Source: Segatella copri
GTDB lineage: Bacteria; Bacteroidota; Bacteroidia; Bacteroidales; Bacteroidaceae
DNA length: 18,865 nt
NCBI RefSeq assembly: GCF_949820605.1
Contig: NZ_CATKVU010000005.1
Span: 1 to 18,865 of the forward strand
Direction: 5' to 3'
Each line of letters begins with the position of its first letter. Position 1 is the first letter of the stretch. Under the pieces are notes generated by a model, which saw only the letters and a program-made list of their open reading frames with translations, had not been told where the DNA came from and made no database searches. The position numbers and the translations under genes were made by a program. This document shows positions 6,017-13,597 of the stretch, piece after piece.

Positions 6017-6043
6017 CAATCGAAATTAAATAGAAATATAAAC

Positions 6044-6637
6044 ATGGCAAAGATCGGATATGCAAGGGTCTCCACAAAAGACCAGAATTTGGACTTACAA
6101 TTGGCAGAATTAGAAAAAGCTGGTTGCGAAAAGGTGTATTCCGAGCACAAAAGCGGCATAAAAGCCCGTTTAGAGCTAGCAGAAGCGATAAAATACCTTC
6201 GAAAGGGAGACATACTAGTCGTGTACAAATTCGACCGTCTAGGACGTTCTTTAAGAGATTTACTAAACATCATTTCAGAGTTGCACGAAAAAGGAGTATC
6301 GATACAATCTCTTAAAGACAATATCGATACGTCATCCACATCTGGCAAATTAATGATGCATATCTTCGCAAGTCTTGCTGAATTTGAACGTGACCTTATC
6401 GTTGAGCGCACCCAAGCCGGACGCAAAGCAGCCATGGCAAAGGGCAAGAAAATGGGAAGGCCAAAGCTAAAGCGACATACAAAAGCCAAGGCTACAGTAT
6501 CCCTTTACAAGAACGGCATGACCATAGATGAAATCCAAAAACAGCTAGGTATAAAATCGAAATCTTCTATTTACAGATTTTTGCGCATTGAAGGCATAGA
6601 ACCAACAAGAAAGCCACATATCTGCAAGAAGAAGTGA
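6044..6637 (+). CDS. Serine recombinase 1 (resolvase/invertase family)
   Basis: The 197-residue small serine recombinase has the N-terminal catalytic domain GYARVSTKDQ with nucleophile Ser10. The FDRLGRSLRDL segment supplies the conserved Arg residues, and ASLAEFERDLIVERTQAG leads into the long helix. A C-terminal Hin-like helix-turn-helix lies near residues 150-190 (MTIDEIQKQLGIKSKSSIYRFL). I chose ATG 6044, not the upstream TTG, because the TTG lies within the -7 box. On a plasmid the likely job is resolving multimers, with DNA inversion as the alternative. The dyads at 5924-6000 are its candidate sites. The fic gene follows 11 nt after the stop. Confidence 0.88.
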   Translation: MAKIGYARVSTKDQNLDLQLAELEKAGCEKVYSEHKSGIKARLELAEAIKYLRKGDILVVYKFDRLGRSLRDLLNIISELHEKGVSIQSLKDNIDTSSTSGKLMMHIFASLAEFERDLIVERTQAGRKAAMAKGKKMGRPKLKRHTKAKATVSLYKNGMTIDEIQKQLGIKSKSSIYRFLRIEGIEPTRKPHICKKK

Positions 6638-6648
6638 GAGACAAAAAC

Positions 6649-7740
6649 ATGGTTAAACAAAAAAATGAACAAATGAACAAAATAGATATATTATATCAAA
6701 AATGGCAATCATTGCAACCTCTACCAGAAAGGAAGCAATATCTTTTGAGTCAACGCTTTACGGTTGATTATAACTACAATAGCAATCATATCGAAGGAAA
6801 TACTTTAACGTATGGCCAAACTGAGTTATTATTATTGTTTGGGAAAGTTAGCGGAGAGGGAGACTTAAAAGATTTTAATGACATGAAAGCAAGTCAAGTT
6901 AGCTTGAAAATGATAGAAGAAGAGGCCAAAAACTTGAATATGCCACTTACAGAAACCTTTATACGTCAACTTCACAAAACATTACTTCGTGAGGACTATG
7001 AAGTACATAACCAACTACCAGGTGGAATACAAACAAGCTATACTGTTCATGCAGGACGATACAAGACCCGACCAAACAGTGTAAGGACTCGCTACGGAGA
7101 TTATTTTGAGTACGCATCACCAGAAGAAACTCCTGCTCTAATGTCTGATCTCGTGACTTGGTTTAACAAGGAAGAAGCTTCAGGAGTTCTAACTCCCGTT
7201 GAACTAGCGTCGCTATTCCATTACCGCTATATACGAATTCATCCATTTGAGGATGGCAATGGTCGAGTTGCCAGACTAATGGTAAACTACATCCTTGCAC
7301 GCCATAATTGGCCAATGGTTGTTGTCAGAAACAAAAACAAGAACAAATATATAGATGCCTTACATGAAACAGACGTTGTAGTAGGTCCTACACCTTCTGC
7401 AGGAGCACATGCCAAAATCTCACAAATTAAACGTTTTGCAAAATATTTTAATGGACTTGTTGAAAAGGAATTGAAATACTACATAGATTTCGCTACAGAA
7501 ACATCTGAAAAAGTATGGTGGTATGACGGAAGTAAAATTGTGTTCAGAAGTGAATCCAGTAATAAATTACTTCATGCCATGCAAGAAAATCCATACATAA
7601 CAACAGAAGAGTTAAGTAAAGAAGCAGATATTGTTGTTACAGCAGTGAAAAAGCAATTGCGAGCCATGATAGAAAAAGGTTACATCCAAAGAAGAGACAA
7701 CGATAACAGCTGGCACGTCTTCGCAACTTCTTCGATATGA
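6649..7740 (+). CDS. fic: Fic family protein with N-terminal inhibitory motif and winged helix
   Basis: The 363-residue Fic (filamentation induced by cAMP) protein carries the complete active-site motif HPFEDGNGRVAR (198-209), matching HxFx(D/E)GNGRxxR. It is therefore expected to be able to AMPylate or otherwise modify a protein target. The inhibitory helix motif (S/T)xxxE(G/N) is present as S45-E49-G50 (SNHIEGN), making it a class II Fic with a built-in inhibitor. The C-terminal 70 residues form a winged-helix domain (ENPYITTEELSKEADIVVTAVKKQL). It starts 11 nt after recombinase 1, so the two are co-transcribed. No separate antitoxin gene is needed. Its target is unknown, and autoregulation through the winged helix is possible. 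An upstream GTG at 6634 is a less likely start. Confidence 0.88.
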   Translation: MVKQKNEQMNKIDILYQKWQSLQPLPERKQYLLSQRFTVDYNYNSNHIEGNTLTYGQTELLLLFGKVSGEGDLKDFNDMKASQVSLKMIEEEAKNLNMPLTETFIRQLHKTLLREDYEVHNQLPGGIQTSYTVHAGRYKTRPNSVRTRYGDYFEYASPEETPALMSDLVTWFNKEEASGVLTPVELASLFHYRYIRIHPFEDGNGRVARLMVNYILARHNWPMVVVRNKNKNKYIDALHETDVVVGPTPSAGAHAKISQIKRFAKYFNGLVEKELKYYIDFATETSEKVWWYDGSKIVFRSESSNKLLHAMQENPYITTEELSKEADIVVTAVKKQLRAMIEKGYIQRRDNDNSWHVFATSSI

Positions 7741-8027
7741 TCATCTTGCAGACACAATATATACAACTCGGTAAATTGTTTCTGTTATACAAGTATTTTT
7801 ATTAACATTTTTACGAAATCACCTACTTATATCATATTTTCAACCAACCGGGTTTTACTCAAAAAAAATACGTATGAAGGTATACTAAGGGCACCTTTAT
7901 ACGTATTTTTTAAGTAAAACACTCTTTTAAACCAAGCTACAGGAAACACGAATATCAGATTATTATATTTTACATATTAAAAGCAAAACTTTTGCTATTT
8001 CATTTATAATTTCAAAATACCAGACAA
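7741..8027. other. AT-rich intergenic stretch without a gene
   Basis: Apart from the long hairpin at 7852-7920, I see no gene or RNA here. It separates the fic transcript from the next promoter. Confidence 0.5.
7852..7920. terminator. Long hairpin after fic (bidirectional terminator)
   Basis: The outer arms GTTTTACT (7852-7859) and AGTAAAAC (7913-7920) enclose an inner stem of about 19 bp (7863-7881 with 7893-7911) containing TACGTA and an A/T tract. The loop is about 11 nt. It is placed as a terminator of the recombinase-fic operon. The length is unusual, so it could also be a short non-autonomous repeat element. Confidence 0.6.
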
Positions 8028-8052
8028 TAACTTGCAAGATGTTTGCAAGTTA
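8028..8052. promoter_or_regulatory. 25-bp dyad upstream of the nuclease-like gene (operator candidate)
   Basis: TAACTTGCAA (8028-8037) and TTGCAAGTTA (8043-8052) form a perfect 10-bp dyad with a 5-bp spacer. A near-identical half site, TTGCAAATTA (8090-8099), overlaps the -33 box of the promoter. The same 25-bp architecture occurs twice within the downstream gene (8822-8846 and 8885-8909). Confidence 0.65.
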
Positions 8053-8088
8053 AACACATCTAACGCCCGAAAAATAATATGCAGATAT

Positions 8089-8119
8089 TTTGCAAATTAA
8101 ATGTTTTTTAGTATCTTTG
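8089..8119 (+). promoter_or_regulatory. Promoter of the nuclease-like gene
   Basis: TTTG (8089-8092) and TATCTTTG (8112-8119) are separated by 19 bp. The gene starts about 40 nt after the expected start site with an AAAGGAG Shine-Dalgarno. The -33 box is inside an operator-like half site, so a bound repressor would block it. Confidence 0.72.
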
Positions 8120-8165
8120 CGACAAAATTATAAATCAAATATAAAACATAAAGAAAGGAGTTTGT

Positions 8166-9323
8166 ATGAAAGCTCATGCAGAATTAAAGAACTTATTAAA
8201 AGGCAAGAAGATACAAGCATTTGTTAAAGACATGTGCTTGCATGCCTATCCCTGGACAGAACGCATTCCTGTAGAATATTTGGAATATAAGATATTCGAA
8301 GAGTTCCGTTTACGTGAATCAACAGGCGAAAAGACACGCATTGGACTCGACAAAAAGCTACAGATAATTCCTGATGTTATACTATTCATTAAACCAGGTT
8401 ATCGAGCTCTTAATCAAGGGCATTGTTTTACCATTGCCCTAGAGATAAAAGAGTTTAAAGATGACCTGATGCGTGACGAGAAGTTATGGAAGTATGTTGG
8501 CTGGACAGATTTCTTCTTCATTGCCGTACCTGATGATCTCACTCAATATGCGTTTGAAAAAATAGTCGAGGTGAACAACGAACACCCAGAGACACTATCG
8601 AAAATAGGTGTATTAGGTCTCGAAACGGGCGAACTATACTCTCATCCGCAACGCTCAGAAGTTAGCATTGAAAAGCAGAACCTGGTATTGCAGAATGCAG
8701 TCTATAACTACGCCTTCAAAGATGCAAAGACTATTTTCTTCACTCCCGAAGAACTACCAACACCGGTAGCTTTAACAGGAAAAAATATGGTTGAGGAAGA
8801 TGCTAAAAACTCTGCGAAAAATAACCCGCAACAAAACTGCAAGTTAAAAAATAGCGATACACTGCAGTATGAAGAGCGACAAAATAACCTGCAAGAAAAC
8901 TGCACGTTAAGAAAAGATGGCTATAAACAACTTTCTAACGAAGAAAAGGCTGCACGAAAAGCAGCCTTCCTGGCACGTCAGGAGTTTCGTGAGAAACGAG
9001 CTGTAGAACTAGCAGAAAAATCTACTGTACTCAATGAAGATATACGTCAGCGCCTCATGGCACAACCGCCAAAAGCACAGGAAGTGTTCTGGAAAATACG
9101 TGAATCCAAGAACGGCAAGCAACTTCAAGATATAGTATCAGAACTTGACTATTCTCAAAGAACAGCCGCTTACGGACTTGCCAGTCTCACTTCTGCCGGA
9201 TTGATCAAACGTGACGGAAGCCGTAAAACAGGAGCCTACACTGTCACAGACGTAGCAGCATGCAACACAACGTGTGCAACTTGCTCAATAGCTCTTCAAT
9301 GCAAAGACTACAAACCAGTATAA
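8166..9323 (+). CDS. MmcB-like PD-(D/E)XK nuclease domain fused to a winged helix
   Basis: 385 residues. The N-terminal domain (about 15-170) resembles the MmcB DNA-repair nuclease fold: D70 after a hydrophobic strand, then E93-x-K95 (ALEIKEF), followed by DEKLWKYVGWTDFFFIAVPDD (104-124, the D-x-K-W-x-x-Y pattern and VP ending). This gives D, E and K as likely catalytic residues. A charged linker (205-290) carries two similar peptides, NNPQQNCKLK and NNLQENCTLR, encoded by the intragenic dyads. The C-terminal part (about 303-362) is a winged helix (SELDYSQRTAAYGLASLTSAGLIKRDG). The protein ends in CX3CX2CX5C (366-379), a possible metal site. The gene has its own promoter and operator, so self-regulation through the winged helix is plausible. 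A defence, repair or regulatory role is inference. Confidence 0.65.
   Translation: MKAHAELKNLLKGKKIQAFVKDMCLHAYPWTERIPVEYLEYKIFEEFRLRESTGEKTRIGLDKKLQIIPDVILFIKPGYRALNQGHCFTIALEIKEFKDDLMRDEKLWKYVGWTDFFFIAVPDDLTQYAFEKIVEVNNEHPETLSKIGVLGLETGELYSHPQRSEVSIEKQNLVLQNAVYNYAFKDAKTIFFTPEELPTPVALTGKNMVEEDAKNSAKNNPQQNCKLKNSDTLQYEERQNNLQENCTLRKDGYKQLSNEEKAARKAAFLARQEFREKRAVELAEKSTVLNEDIRQRLMAQPPKAQEVFWKIRESKNGKQLQDIVSELDYSQRTAAYGLASLTSAGLIKRDGSRKTGAYTVTDVAACNTTCATCSIALQCKDYKPV
8822..8846. repeat. Intragenic copy 1 of the 25-bp dyad
   Basis: TAACCCGCAA, five bases, then CTGCAAGTTA. It has the same length and spacing as the upstream dyad at 8028-8052 and lies inside the coding sequence, giving the peptide NNPQQNCKL. 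Confidence 0.6.
8885..8909. repeat. Intragenic copy 2 of the 25-bp dyad
   Basis: TAACCTGCAA, five bases, then CTGCACGTTA. It lies exactly 63 bp (21 codons) after copy 1 in the same frame and encodes the similar peptide NNLQENCTL. Confidence 0.6.
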
Positions 9324-9464
9324 CATTCCATTCCAAATCTTGTCGTGATAGTCTGTCAAGTAGAAATTGACAAAGCCAAAGAACAAACATATAGTATTTA
9401 ATAAATACAATAAAAATTATTTATTAAAGCATAAACAATAGTTCGTTAATAATTCAATAATGTG

Positions 9465-10688
9465 CTAAGCAGCTATACGCTGTAAGCACGAGAGATCTTT
9501 GAAAATCTTGCTAATTAAAGTTCGGTTCGGGATGTACCCGCATGCTTTAAAAATTCGTCTCACCAGATAAATGTTGGTCATCAGTGACTTGAATGAAGAC
9601 ATAGAATATTCCATTCCCATCTCCTTCATAGTTACCTTGGCAACATTTAGTGATGTGAACGAAGCATTGAAAGCAAAATCGAGTTTCCACTTATCGCGAG
9701 CCTGGCAGTCCATAAGACCAGTATAGCCTTTGGCGTCACGAAAGCAAAATTCGATCTGAAACCTGGTTCTATAATAAAGAAGTACCTCTTCACCCGAAAG
9801 TGAGGTGTCTGTAGAGAAGAATAGTTTCTTCTTGCCATTCGGCATCTGCCAGATGACAAGTCTAACTTTACACTTGAGTGCCTTGGAATAGGCAATCAAA
9901 GTATAAGCTGTTCCTTCTATATCTTTCATCTCCATCTTCTCCATTCGAGTGAGGTCAAGATTCTTCATATCAATCTTGCCATCCTTGGTCTTGGGGCGAC
10001 CACGTTTTCCAGTACGTGGACCAGTATAGACATAAAAGAGACAAGCATTGTCACGAAAGCGGCTTATCAAAGAGAACCCTTCTTTCTTTATCCCATTAAC
10101 AAATGTACTTGTAGAGAAGTAAGCATCTGCAACTATGAGGGTTGAGAGTTTAAGAAGTTCCTTGCGGTAACGCTTAATGACGCTGATATAGAAATCTACC
10201 ATAGTCTTGTTTCTAAGACTCAGTTCTTTATTATTTAGCGACTGGTGGGCTCTTAACATCATGCAGTCTTTGGTATCAATATCAATGAGTCCAATACCCA
10301 TGATTTCGAGACCATGTTTAACAGACTGAGCACATCCTGACCAAAAACGACCGATATGTGGTGTTTTCTTGCCAGCTTTACTGATGTAGCTGGGATCAAT
10401 GGCAATAGCCCATCTTCCCTGTTTACCCAAGAAGCGCTTGGCAAGTGAGACATTAAGTTTGAGCCAATCAATGCACTTCGACTTTTTCAAGCCGAATGCG
10501 TTGCGATAGGTTTGCTCAACATGCAAGCCATACCTCCCCATTTGGGTGAAATTTATCTTTCTTGGTATTACCATGAACAAAATTATCACCTCGATGAGTA
10601 TTTTCTCGAAACTTTTTGTTATCTTTGCAGCTGAATCTTCAACTGCATCTTTAAAGATATCCATATATTGGTCAAGTCCTGTATTCAT
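9465..10688 (-). CDS. IS4-family DDE transposase
   Basis: The 407-residue DDE transposase cuts and rejoins the ends of its IS. The triad is visible: D98 in AIAIDPSYISKAGK, D188 in LIVADAYFST, and E313 in the Y-(2)-R-(3)-E-(6)-K signature (Y306, R309, E313, K320) that defines IS4-type enzymes. An insertion domain lies between the second D and E. The length is normal for the family and no frameshift or stop is present, so it looks intact. Its own promoter is at 10714-10744. It separates the rightward genes from the leftward half of the plasmid. Confidence 0.9.
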   Translation of the reverse strand: MNTGLDQYMDIFKDAVEDSAAKITKSFEKILIEVIILFMVIPRKINFTQMGRYGLHVEQTYRNAFGLKKSKCIDWLKLNVSLAKRFLGKQGRWAIAIDPSYISKAGKKTPHIGRFWSGCAQSVKHGLEIMGIGLIDIDTKDCMMLRAHQSLNNKELSLRNKTMVDFYISVIKRYRKELLKLSTLIVADAYFSTSTFVNGIKKEGFSLISRFRDNACLFYVYTGPRTGKRGRPKTKDGKIDMKNLDLTRMEKMEMKDIEGTAYTLIAYSKALKCKVRLVIWQMPNGKKKLFFSTDTSLSGEEVLLYYRTRFQIEFCFRDAKGYTGLMDCQARDKWKLDFAFNASFTSLNVAKVTMKEMGMEYSMSSFKSLMTNIYLVRRIFKACGYIPNRTLISKIFKDLSCLQRIAA

Positions 10689-10713
10689 GTAATATTGTAT
10701 TTGTCGTGATCTA

Positions 10714-10744
10714 CAAAGTTACTGAAAATCAGCGACTTGACCAA
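10714..10744 (-). promoter_or_regulatory. Transposase promoter
   Basis: On the minus strand, TTGG (10744-10741) and TAACTTTG (10721-10714) are separated by 19 bp, with a start expected near 10707, about 20 nt before the ATG. The -33 box overlaps the right inverted repeat, so transposase bound at the end could repress its own gene. Confidence 0.55.
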
Positions 10745-10923
10745 CTTTTTACAGTTAAGTTTTCATAAGCATTTCTTAATATAAGTTATTGATTTACAGA
10801 CGATTAAATATTAATTTAACGCAGTATTGTATAAGCAGAAGTATATGAAAATATAAGTTTAGTATATAAAAATATAACTTTGCATGAAACTTAGAATGTG
10901 TTACATTATCATTCTTGCACAGC

Positions 10924-10959
10924 AAGTTAGAGAGAACTTTTGTTTGCTCTCTCTAACTT
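10924..10959. repeat. 11-bp hairpin between the IS and the GAGRK gene
   Basis: AAGTTAGAGAG (10924-10934) and CTCTCTAACTT (10949-10959) are exact complements with a 14-nt loop. It lies just after the leftward gene at 10983 and could end its transcript, but no U run follows in that direction. Confidence 0.55.
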
Positions 10960-10982
10960 ACAACTTGATTATGTATATTTTT

Positions 10983-11603
10983 CTATTCTTCTTTTGATGA
11001 GAAATTCGGAATTTTGTTGTAGAGTTCCCATACCAATTTTGAATTCTTTTTCTGTTCTTCATTACTAGTTTCAAAGAAACGTGCATTAAATAAAGCATGT
11101 TTGATGCCGGGATTCTCGATGATGAAGTCTATCAATTCTTTTATATCTTTCTTGAAGAACTTTGGAACTCTGATAGTTGTTGTTTCTGAATATTCAAGAT
11201 TCTTATGTTTCGATTTGCGACCTGCGCCCTCACGCTTTCCACCTCTAGCATCTTTAATATCTACTTCTTTGCTGGGCAAGTTGTAGTCATTTTCTACAAA
11301 CATATAATCTCCACATACGCACAGCTCTTCCAGTTCATACTTTGTGTACGAAGTCAATCCGCTCTTTTTCGCCTGAAGCTCAAGAACACGGTTGTAACTA
11401 TCTAGCTTCTCTTCAAATTCTTGGTCGTTCTTGGTCAGAACGTCATAACCGTGCTTGTGCAACAACTCTACGAATTCTCTTGTCTCGTCAAAAAAAAGAT
11501 GGCGTCTTGTGGATAAACACTCGACACATGAGTTACCGCCTACCTTAACCAGGTTGCATACAAATTCTGTTGCTTCTATAGCTTCTATTGTTTTATGTTT
11601 CAT
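10983..11603 (-). CDS. GAGRK-motif protein, probable DNA-binding regulator
   Basis: 206 residues from ATG 11603. The upstream TTG at 11657 is rejected because it lies in the promoter. The N-terminal part (12-110) contains several Cys residues (CVEC, CVCGDY) and a helical charged stretch. In the middle is GGKREGAGRK (121-130), a basic motif often seen in plasmid and phage DNA-binding proteins of Bacteroidota. It is followed by TTTIRVPKFFKKDIKELIDFI (141-161), which looks like a strand-helix unit of the ribbon-helix-helix type. I do not recognise the full-length family. It is transcribed alone from its own promoter. A regulator or plasmid maintenance protein is likely. Confidence 0.6.
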   Translation of the reverse strand: MKHKTIEAIEATEFVCNLVKVGGNSCVECLSTRRHLFFDETREFVELLHKHGYDVLTKNDQEFEEKLDSYNRVLELQAKKSGLTSYTKYELEELCVCGDYMFVENDYNLPSKEVDIKDARGGKREGAGRKSKHKNLEYSETTTIRVPKFFKKDIKELIDFIIENPGIKHALFNARFFETSNEEQKKNSKLVWELYNKIPNFSSKEE

Positions 11604-11646
11604 ATTTCTATATTTTGATTGTGTAACATATTCATTAATTATAGTG

Positions 11647-11678
11647 CAAAGATACAAAAAAAATATGAAATACGCAAG
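11647..11678 (-). promoter_or_regulatory. Promoter of the GAGRK gene
   Basis: The -7 box TATCTTTG (11654-11647, minus strand) is exact, with a CTTG -33 box at 11678-11675 and a 20-bp spacer. The start site would be near 11640, about 37 nt before the ATG at 11603. Confidence 0.6.
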
Positions 11679-11841
11679 AGAACACAGTTAACAAATACAA
11701 ACAAAACATTAACAAAGCATAAAGGCATAATGTTTACATTATTACACAACAAACGAATGTAAAAAACACGATTTCAGATACTTGCATTTTTACAAGCATA
11801 ACAGATTATATCAATAAAGCTCACCATAGTGCAAATAAAAA

Positions 11842-11862
11842 GGGGTAGAGAATCCCTACCCC
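11842..11862 (-). terminator. Intrinsic terminator of the exported-protein gene
   Basis: GGGGTAG (11842-11848) and CTACCCC (11856-11862) form a GC-rich stem. Read leftward it is followed by a T5-A-T3 tract. It lies 16 bases beyond the stop codon of the gene at 11878. Confidence 0.7.
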
Positions 11863-11877
11863 ACCTCTTGTTTTGTC

Positions 11878-12567
11878 TTATAAATTCTCCCCATCGGCTT
11901 GATTGTATATATTATCATAGAACATACAAATGTAGTACTCTCCATTAACTCTTACAATTTTGAACCAAACAGGTTTCATAAGCATCAATTCCGTGCCTAT
12001 TTTTATTGTTGTATTTGCAATTTCCTTCGTTATTTCTTCTGACGGATTTTTTAATTCAGCCTCTGTGTATTTGCTTAACAACTCATTACGTACTTTCTCT
12101 TGTAAAGCCAAAGTGTAGGTTTTCTCCATATCGGGAACTTGATAAAACGCAGCTTCATAGTTCTTATTGTGAACAGTCATTTCATACGATATATCTTCTT
12201 CATCAGACAAAGTGTATTTATCAAGCGAAAAGTACCGTTTGTTATTTTCAAATTGGCTCACAAGATTATTGAAACGAATTTTTATTTGGGCTTCATCCAC
12301 AGTAAAATTATCCGCAAGCATGATTCTATATACCTTATTATTGTTGGTGCGGATATATACATTAACATTACACCCATTAAATTCGCCTTCTAAATATTCT
12401 TCATCACCAAACTTCTTAGGAACAAAACCTTTACTTACCAGTTTTTGTTTCATACTTGAAACGGTTCCATCAACTGGTATGCCGAGGAACGTTGTCACGT
12501 CTTTGTTTTGTGCGAATGAAGCAAATGATATTGTCATTGCTATCATCATTAAAATAATCTTTTTCAT
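11878..12567 (-). CDS. Exported protein of unknown function
   Basis: 229 residues from ATG 12567; a TTG two codons upstream is less likely. The N-terminus is a classic signal peptide (MKKIILMMIAMTISFASFAQ) with probable cleavage after Ala-Gln near residue 20, so the protein should reach the periplasm or cell surface. The mature part begins VTTFLGIPVDGTVSSMKQKLVSKGF. This is a pattern seen in Bacteroidota secreted proteins of unknown function, with an alternating strand/helix look and no catalytic motif I can name. It is a single gene with its own -7 box (12615-12608) and terminator. It looks like plasmid cargo rather than backbone. Confidence 0.68.
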   Translation of the reverse strand: MKKIILMMIAMTISFASFAQNKDVTTFLGIPVDGTVSSMKQKLVSKGFVPKKFGDEEYLEGEFNGCNVNVYIRTNNNKVYRIMLADNFTVDEAQIKIRFNNLVSQFENNKRYFSLDKYTLSDEEDISYEMTVHNKNYEAAFYQVPDMEKTYTLALQEKVRNELLSKYTEAELKNPSEEITKEIANTTIKIGTELMLMKPVWFKIVRVNGEYYICMFYDNIYNQADGENL

Positions 12568-12607
12568 AATCAAAGACTTGACCGTGTTGTCGAGGGCTTT
12601 TTTGCTG

Positions 12608-12615
12608 CAAAGGTA
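12608..12615 (-). promoter_or_regulatory. -7 box for the exported-protein gene
   Basis: TACCTTTG on the minus strand (12615-12608) matches TAnnTTTG. No good -33 TTTG is visible at the expected distance, so the promoter is weak or needs an activator. The start site would be near 12601. Confidence 0.45.
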
Positions 12616-12762
12616 TATATAAATATTGGGAGTCCATCATTTTATAAGCACTACTTTTTATTTTAACACTTTCAAGAGAAAACAATAAAGATACATAACA
12701 AATTAAGTTAATATTAAGGTGTACTCCTACCGAAACTTACTACGAAAAAACGTATTGCCAGG

Positions 12763-12817
12763 TAAGATTTAATATTTGGACACAAAAAAGCCCCCGATGC
12801 GTCACGCACCAGGGGCT
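12763..12817 (-). terminator. hicAB terminator, copy 1 of a duplicated sequence
   Basis: AGCCCC (12789-12794) and GGGGCT (12812-12817) close a stem whose inner arms TGCGT/ACGCA also pair. Read leftward, six T residues follow. About 55 bp here is almost identical to 13657-13713, including the flank beyond the T run, so it was copied as a block. Confidence 0.75.
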
Positions 12818-12867
12818 CAGAAATCTTTTAATTATATTTCCTATCATTATATGAAAACTGTCGTATG

Positions 12868-13272
12868 TCAAATTACGGCAGTCTGTAATTCTTTAGCTAT
12901 TTGATGAAGGCATTCCAAAATTTGCTGCTTTCTCTTTTTGCTAGGCTCATGAATACCCATCGAATATTGTCTCATAAGCGATGCGTTAATGCCAGCTTTC
13001 TTTGCGACCCCACTCATATTGAGGTATGAGTAATAGTCAAAGAAGGAACCAATATCAAAGCGGAACGTAAACTCCAACTCAGGCATTTGTTTACCCTCTT
13101 GCTCAAGAAGCTCCTTGATTTCCTTCTGTGCCACATACATATCCTCAATAGCTTGCTTGGCGGTGTTGCCATACCCAGTAAGTCCAAAGTTTGGAAGCTT
13201 CTCAACCATGAAGCAAGAGAAGTTCTTCTCCTGCTTACCTTTCTCAACCTGTATCGTTACTTTTGTTGCCAT
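12868..13272 (-). CDS. hicB: HicB antitoxin with C-terminal helix-turn-helix
   Basis: The 134-residue protein should bind and neutralise the HicA mRNA interferase and repress the operon. The N-terminal half (1-75: TIQVEKGKQEKNFSCFMVEKL, then GNTAKQAIEDMYVAQKEIKEL) fits the partial RNase-H fold of HicB. The C-terminal part (82-130) is a helix-turn-helix (LNMSGVAKKAGINASLMRQYSMG), typical of the DNA-binding HicB type. It lies 87 nt after hicA on the same transcript. Just before its ATG is a near-perfect palindrome (CTTTTTAAT-CA-ATTAAAAAG, 13274-13293). The main operator is before hicA at 13603-13652. Confidence 0.82.
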   Translation of the reverse strand: MATKVTIQVEKGKQEKNFSCFMVEKLPNFGLTGYGNTAKQAIEDMYVAQKEIKELLEQEGKQMPELEFTFRFDIGSFFDYYSYLNMSGVAKKAGINASLMRQYSMGIHEPSKKRKQQILECLHQIAKELQTAVI

Positions 13273-13359
13273 ACTTTTTAATCAATTAAAAAGAGACCTT
13301 AAAACTAACCACCCCATCCGTCTCAACGAACTTAGTCAACTAGAGAAAAATTGCCGGGC

Positions 13360-13545
13360 TTAAAGCCCGAGCAATCTTTCTAGAATACTGTCGTAAGTCT
13401 TTTGAGCGACTTCCCGACTGCCGTGTCGTGGAACCGGACATTTAAGTCCTGTAATAGGACTGTACCAAACATCGTGATTTCCACCATGCCGAACAACGAA
13501 GCATCCCGCTCGGTTCAGCTGTCTAACTAGTTGACTAGTTTTCAT
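13360..13545 (-). CDS. hicA: HicA toxin (mRNA interferase)
   Basis: The 61-residue protein has a double-stranded RNA-binding-like fold with the catalytic His in GGNHDVW (His24) and the conserved SPITGLKCPVPRHG segment (29-42). It should cleave mRNA when free of HicB, which stabilises the plasmid by killing or arresting cells that lose it. Length and motifs are intact. It is the first gene of the operon, with a well-defined promoter and operator 50-110 bp upstream. AGTCAACTAG occurs just after its stop (13334-13343) and inverted across its first codons. Confidence 0.85.
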   Translation of the reverse strand: MKTSQLVRQLNRAGCFVVRHGGNHDVWYSPITGLKCPVPRHGSREVAQKTYDSILERLLGL

Positions 13546-13597
13546 TTAATGAAAGGAGTTTAATTAATTAAAAGATCTCTTTGTCTGAAAGACGATG

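Larger units (their letters stand above)
9350..10746 (-). mobile_element. IS4-type insertion sequence, about 1.4 kb
   Basis: The element contains one transposase gene. Candidate terminal inverted repeats are AGTCTGTCAAGTAG (from 9350) and, read from the other end, AGTTGGTCAAGTCG (10746 inward), which match at 11 of 14 positions with a shared GTCAAGT core. The transposase promoter lies inside the right end. I see no clear target-site duplication, so the exact boundaries are uncertain and the insertion may be old or rearranged. An AT-rich 11-bp inverted repeat (9397-9407 with 9418-9428) lies between the left end and the transposase stop. Confidence 0.6.

Noticed and set aside
9340..10710. TTGTCGTGAT at 9340-9349 and 10701-10710 as a 10-bp target-site duplication of the IS
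   Set aside because: Taking these as boundaries would put the transposase promoter outside the element and leave no inverted repeats. The GTCAAGT-containing ends at 9350 and 10746 fit better.
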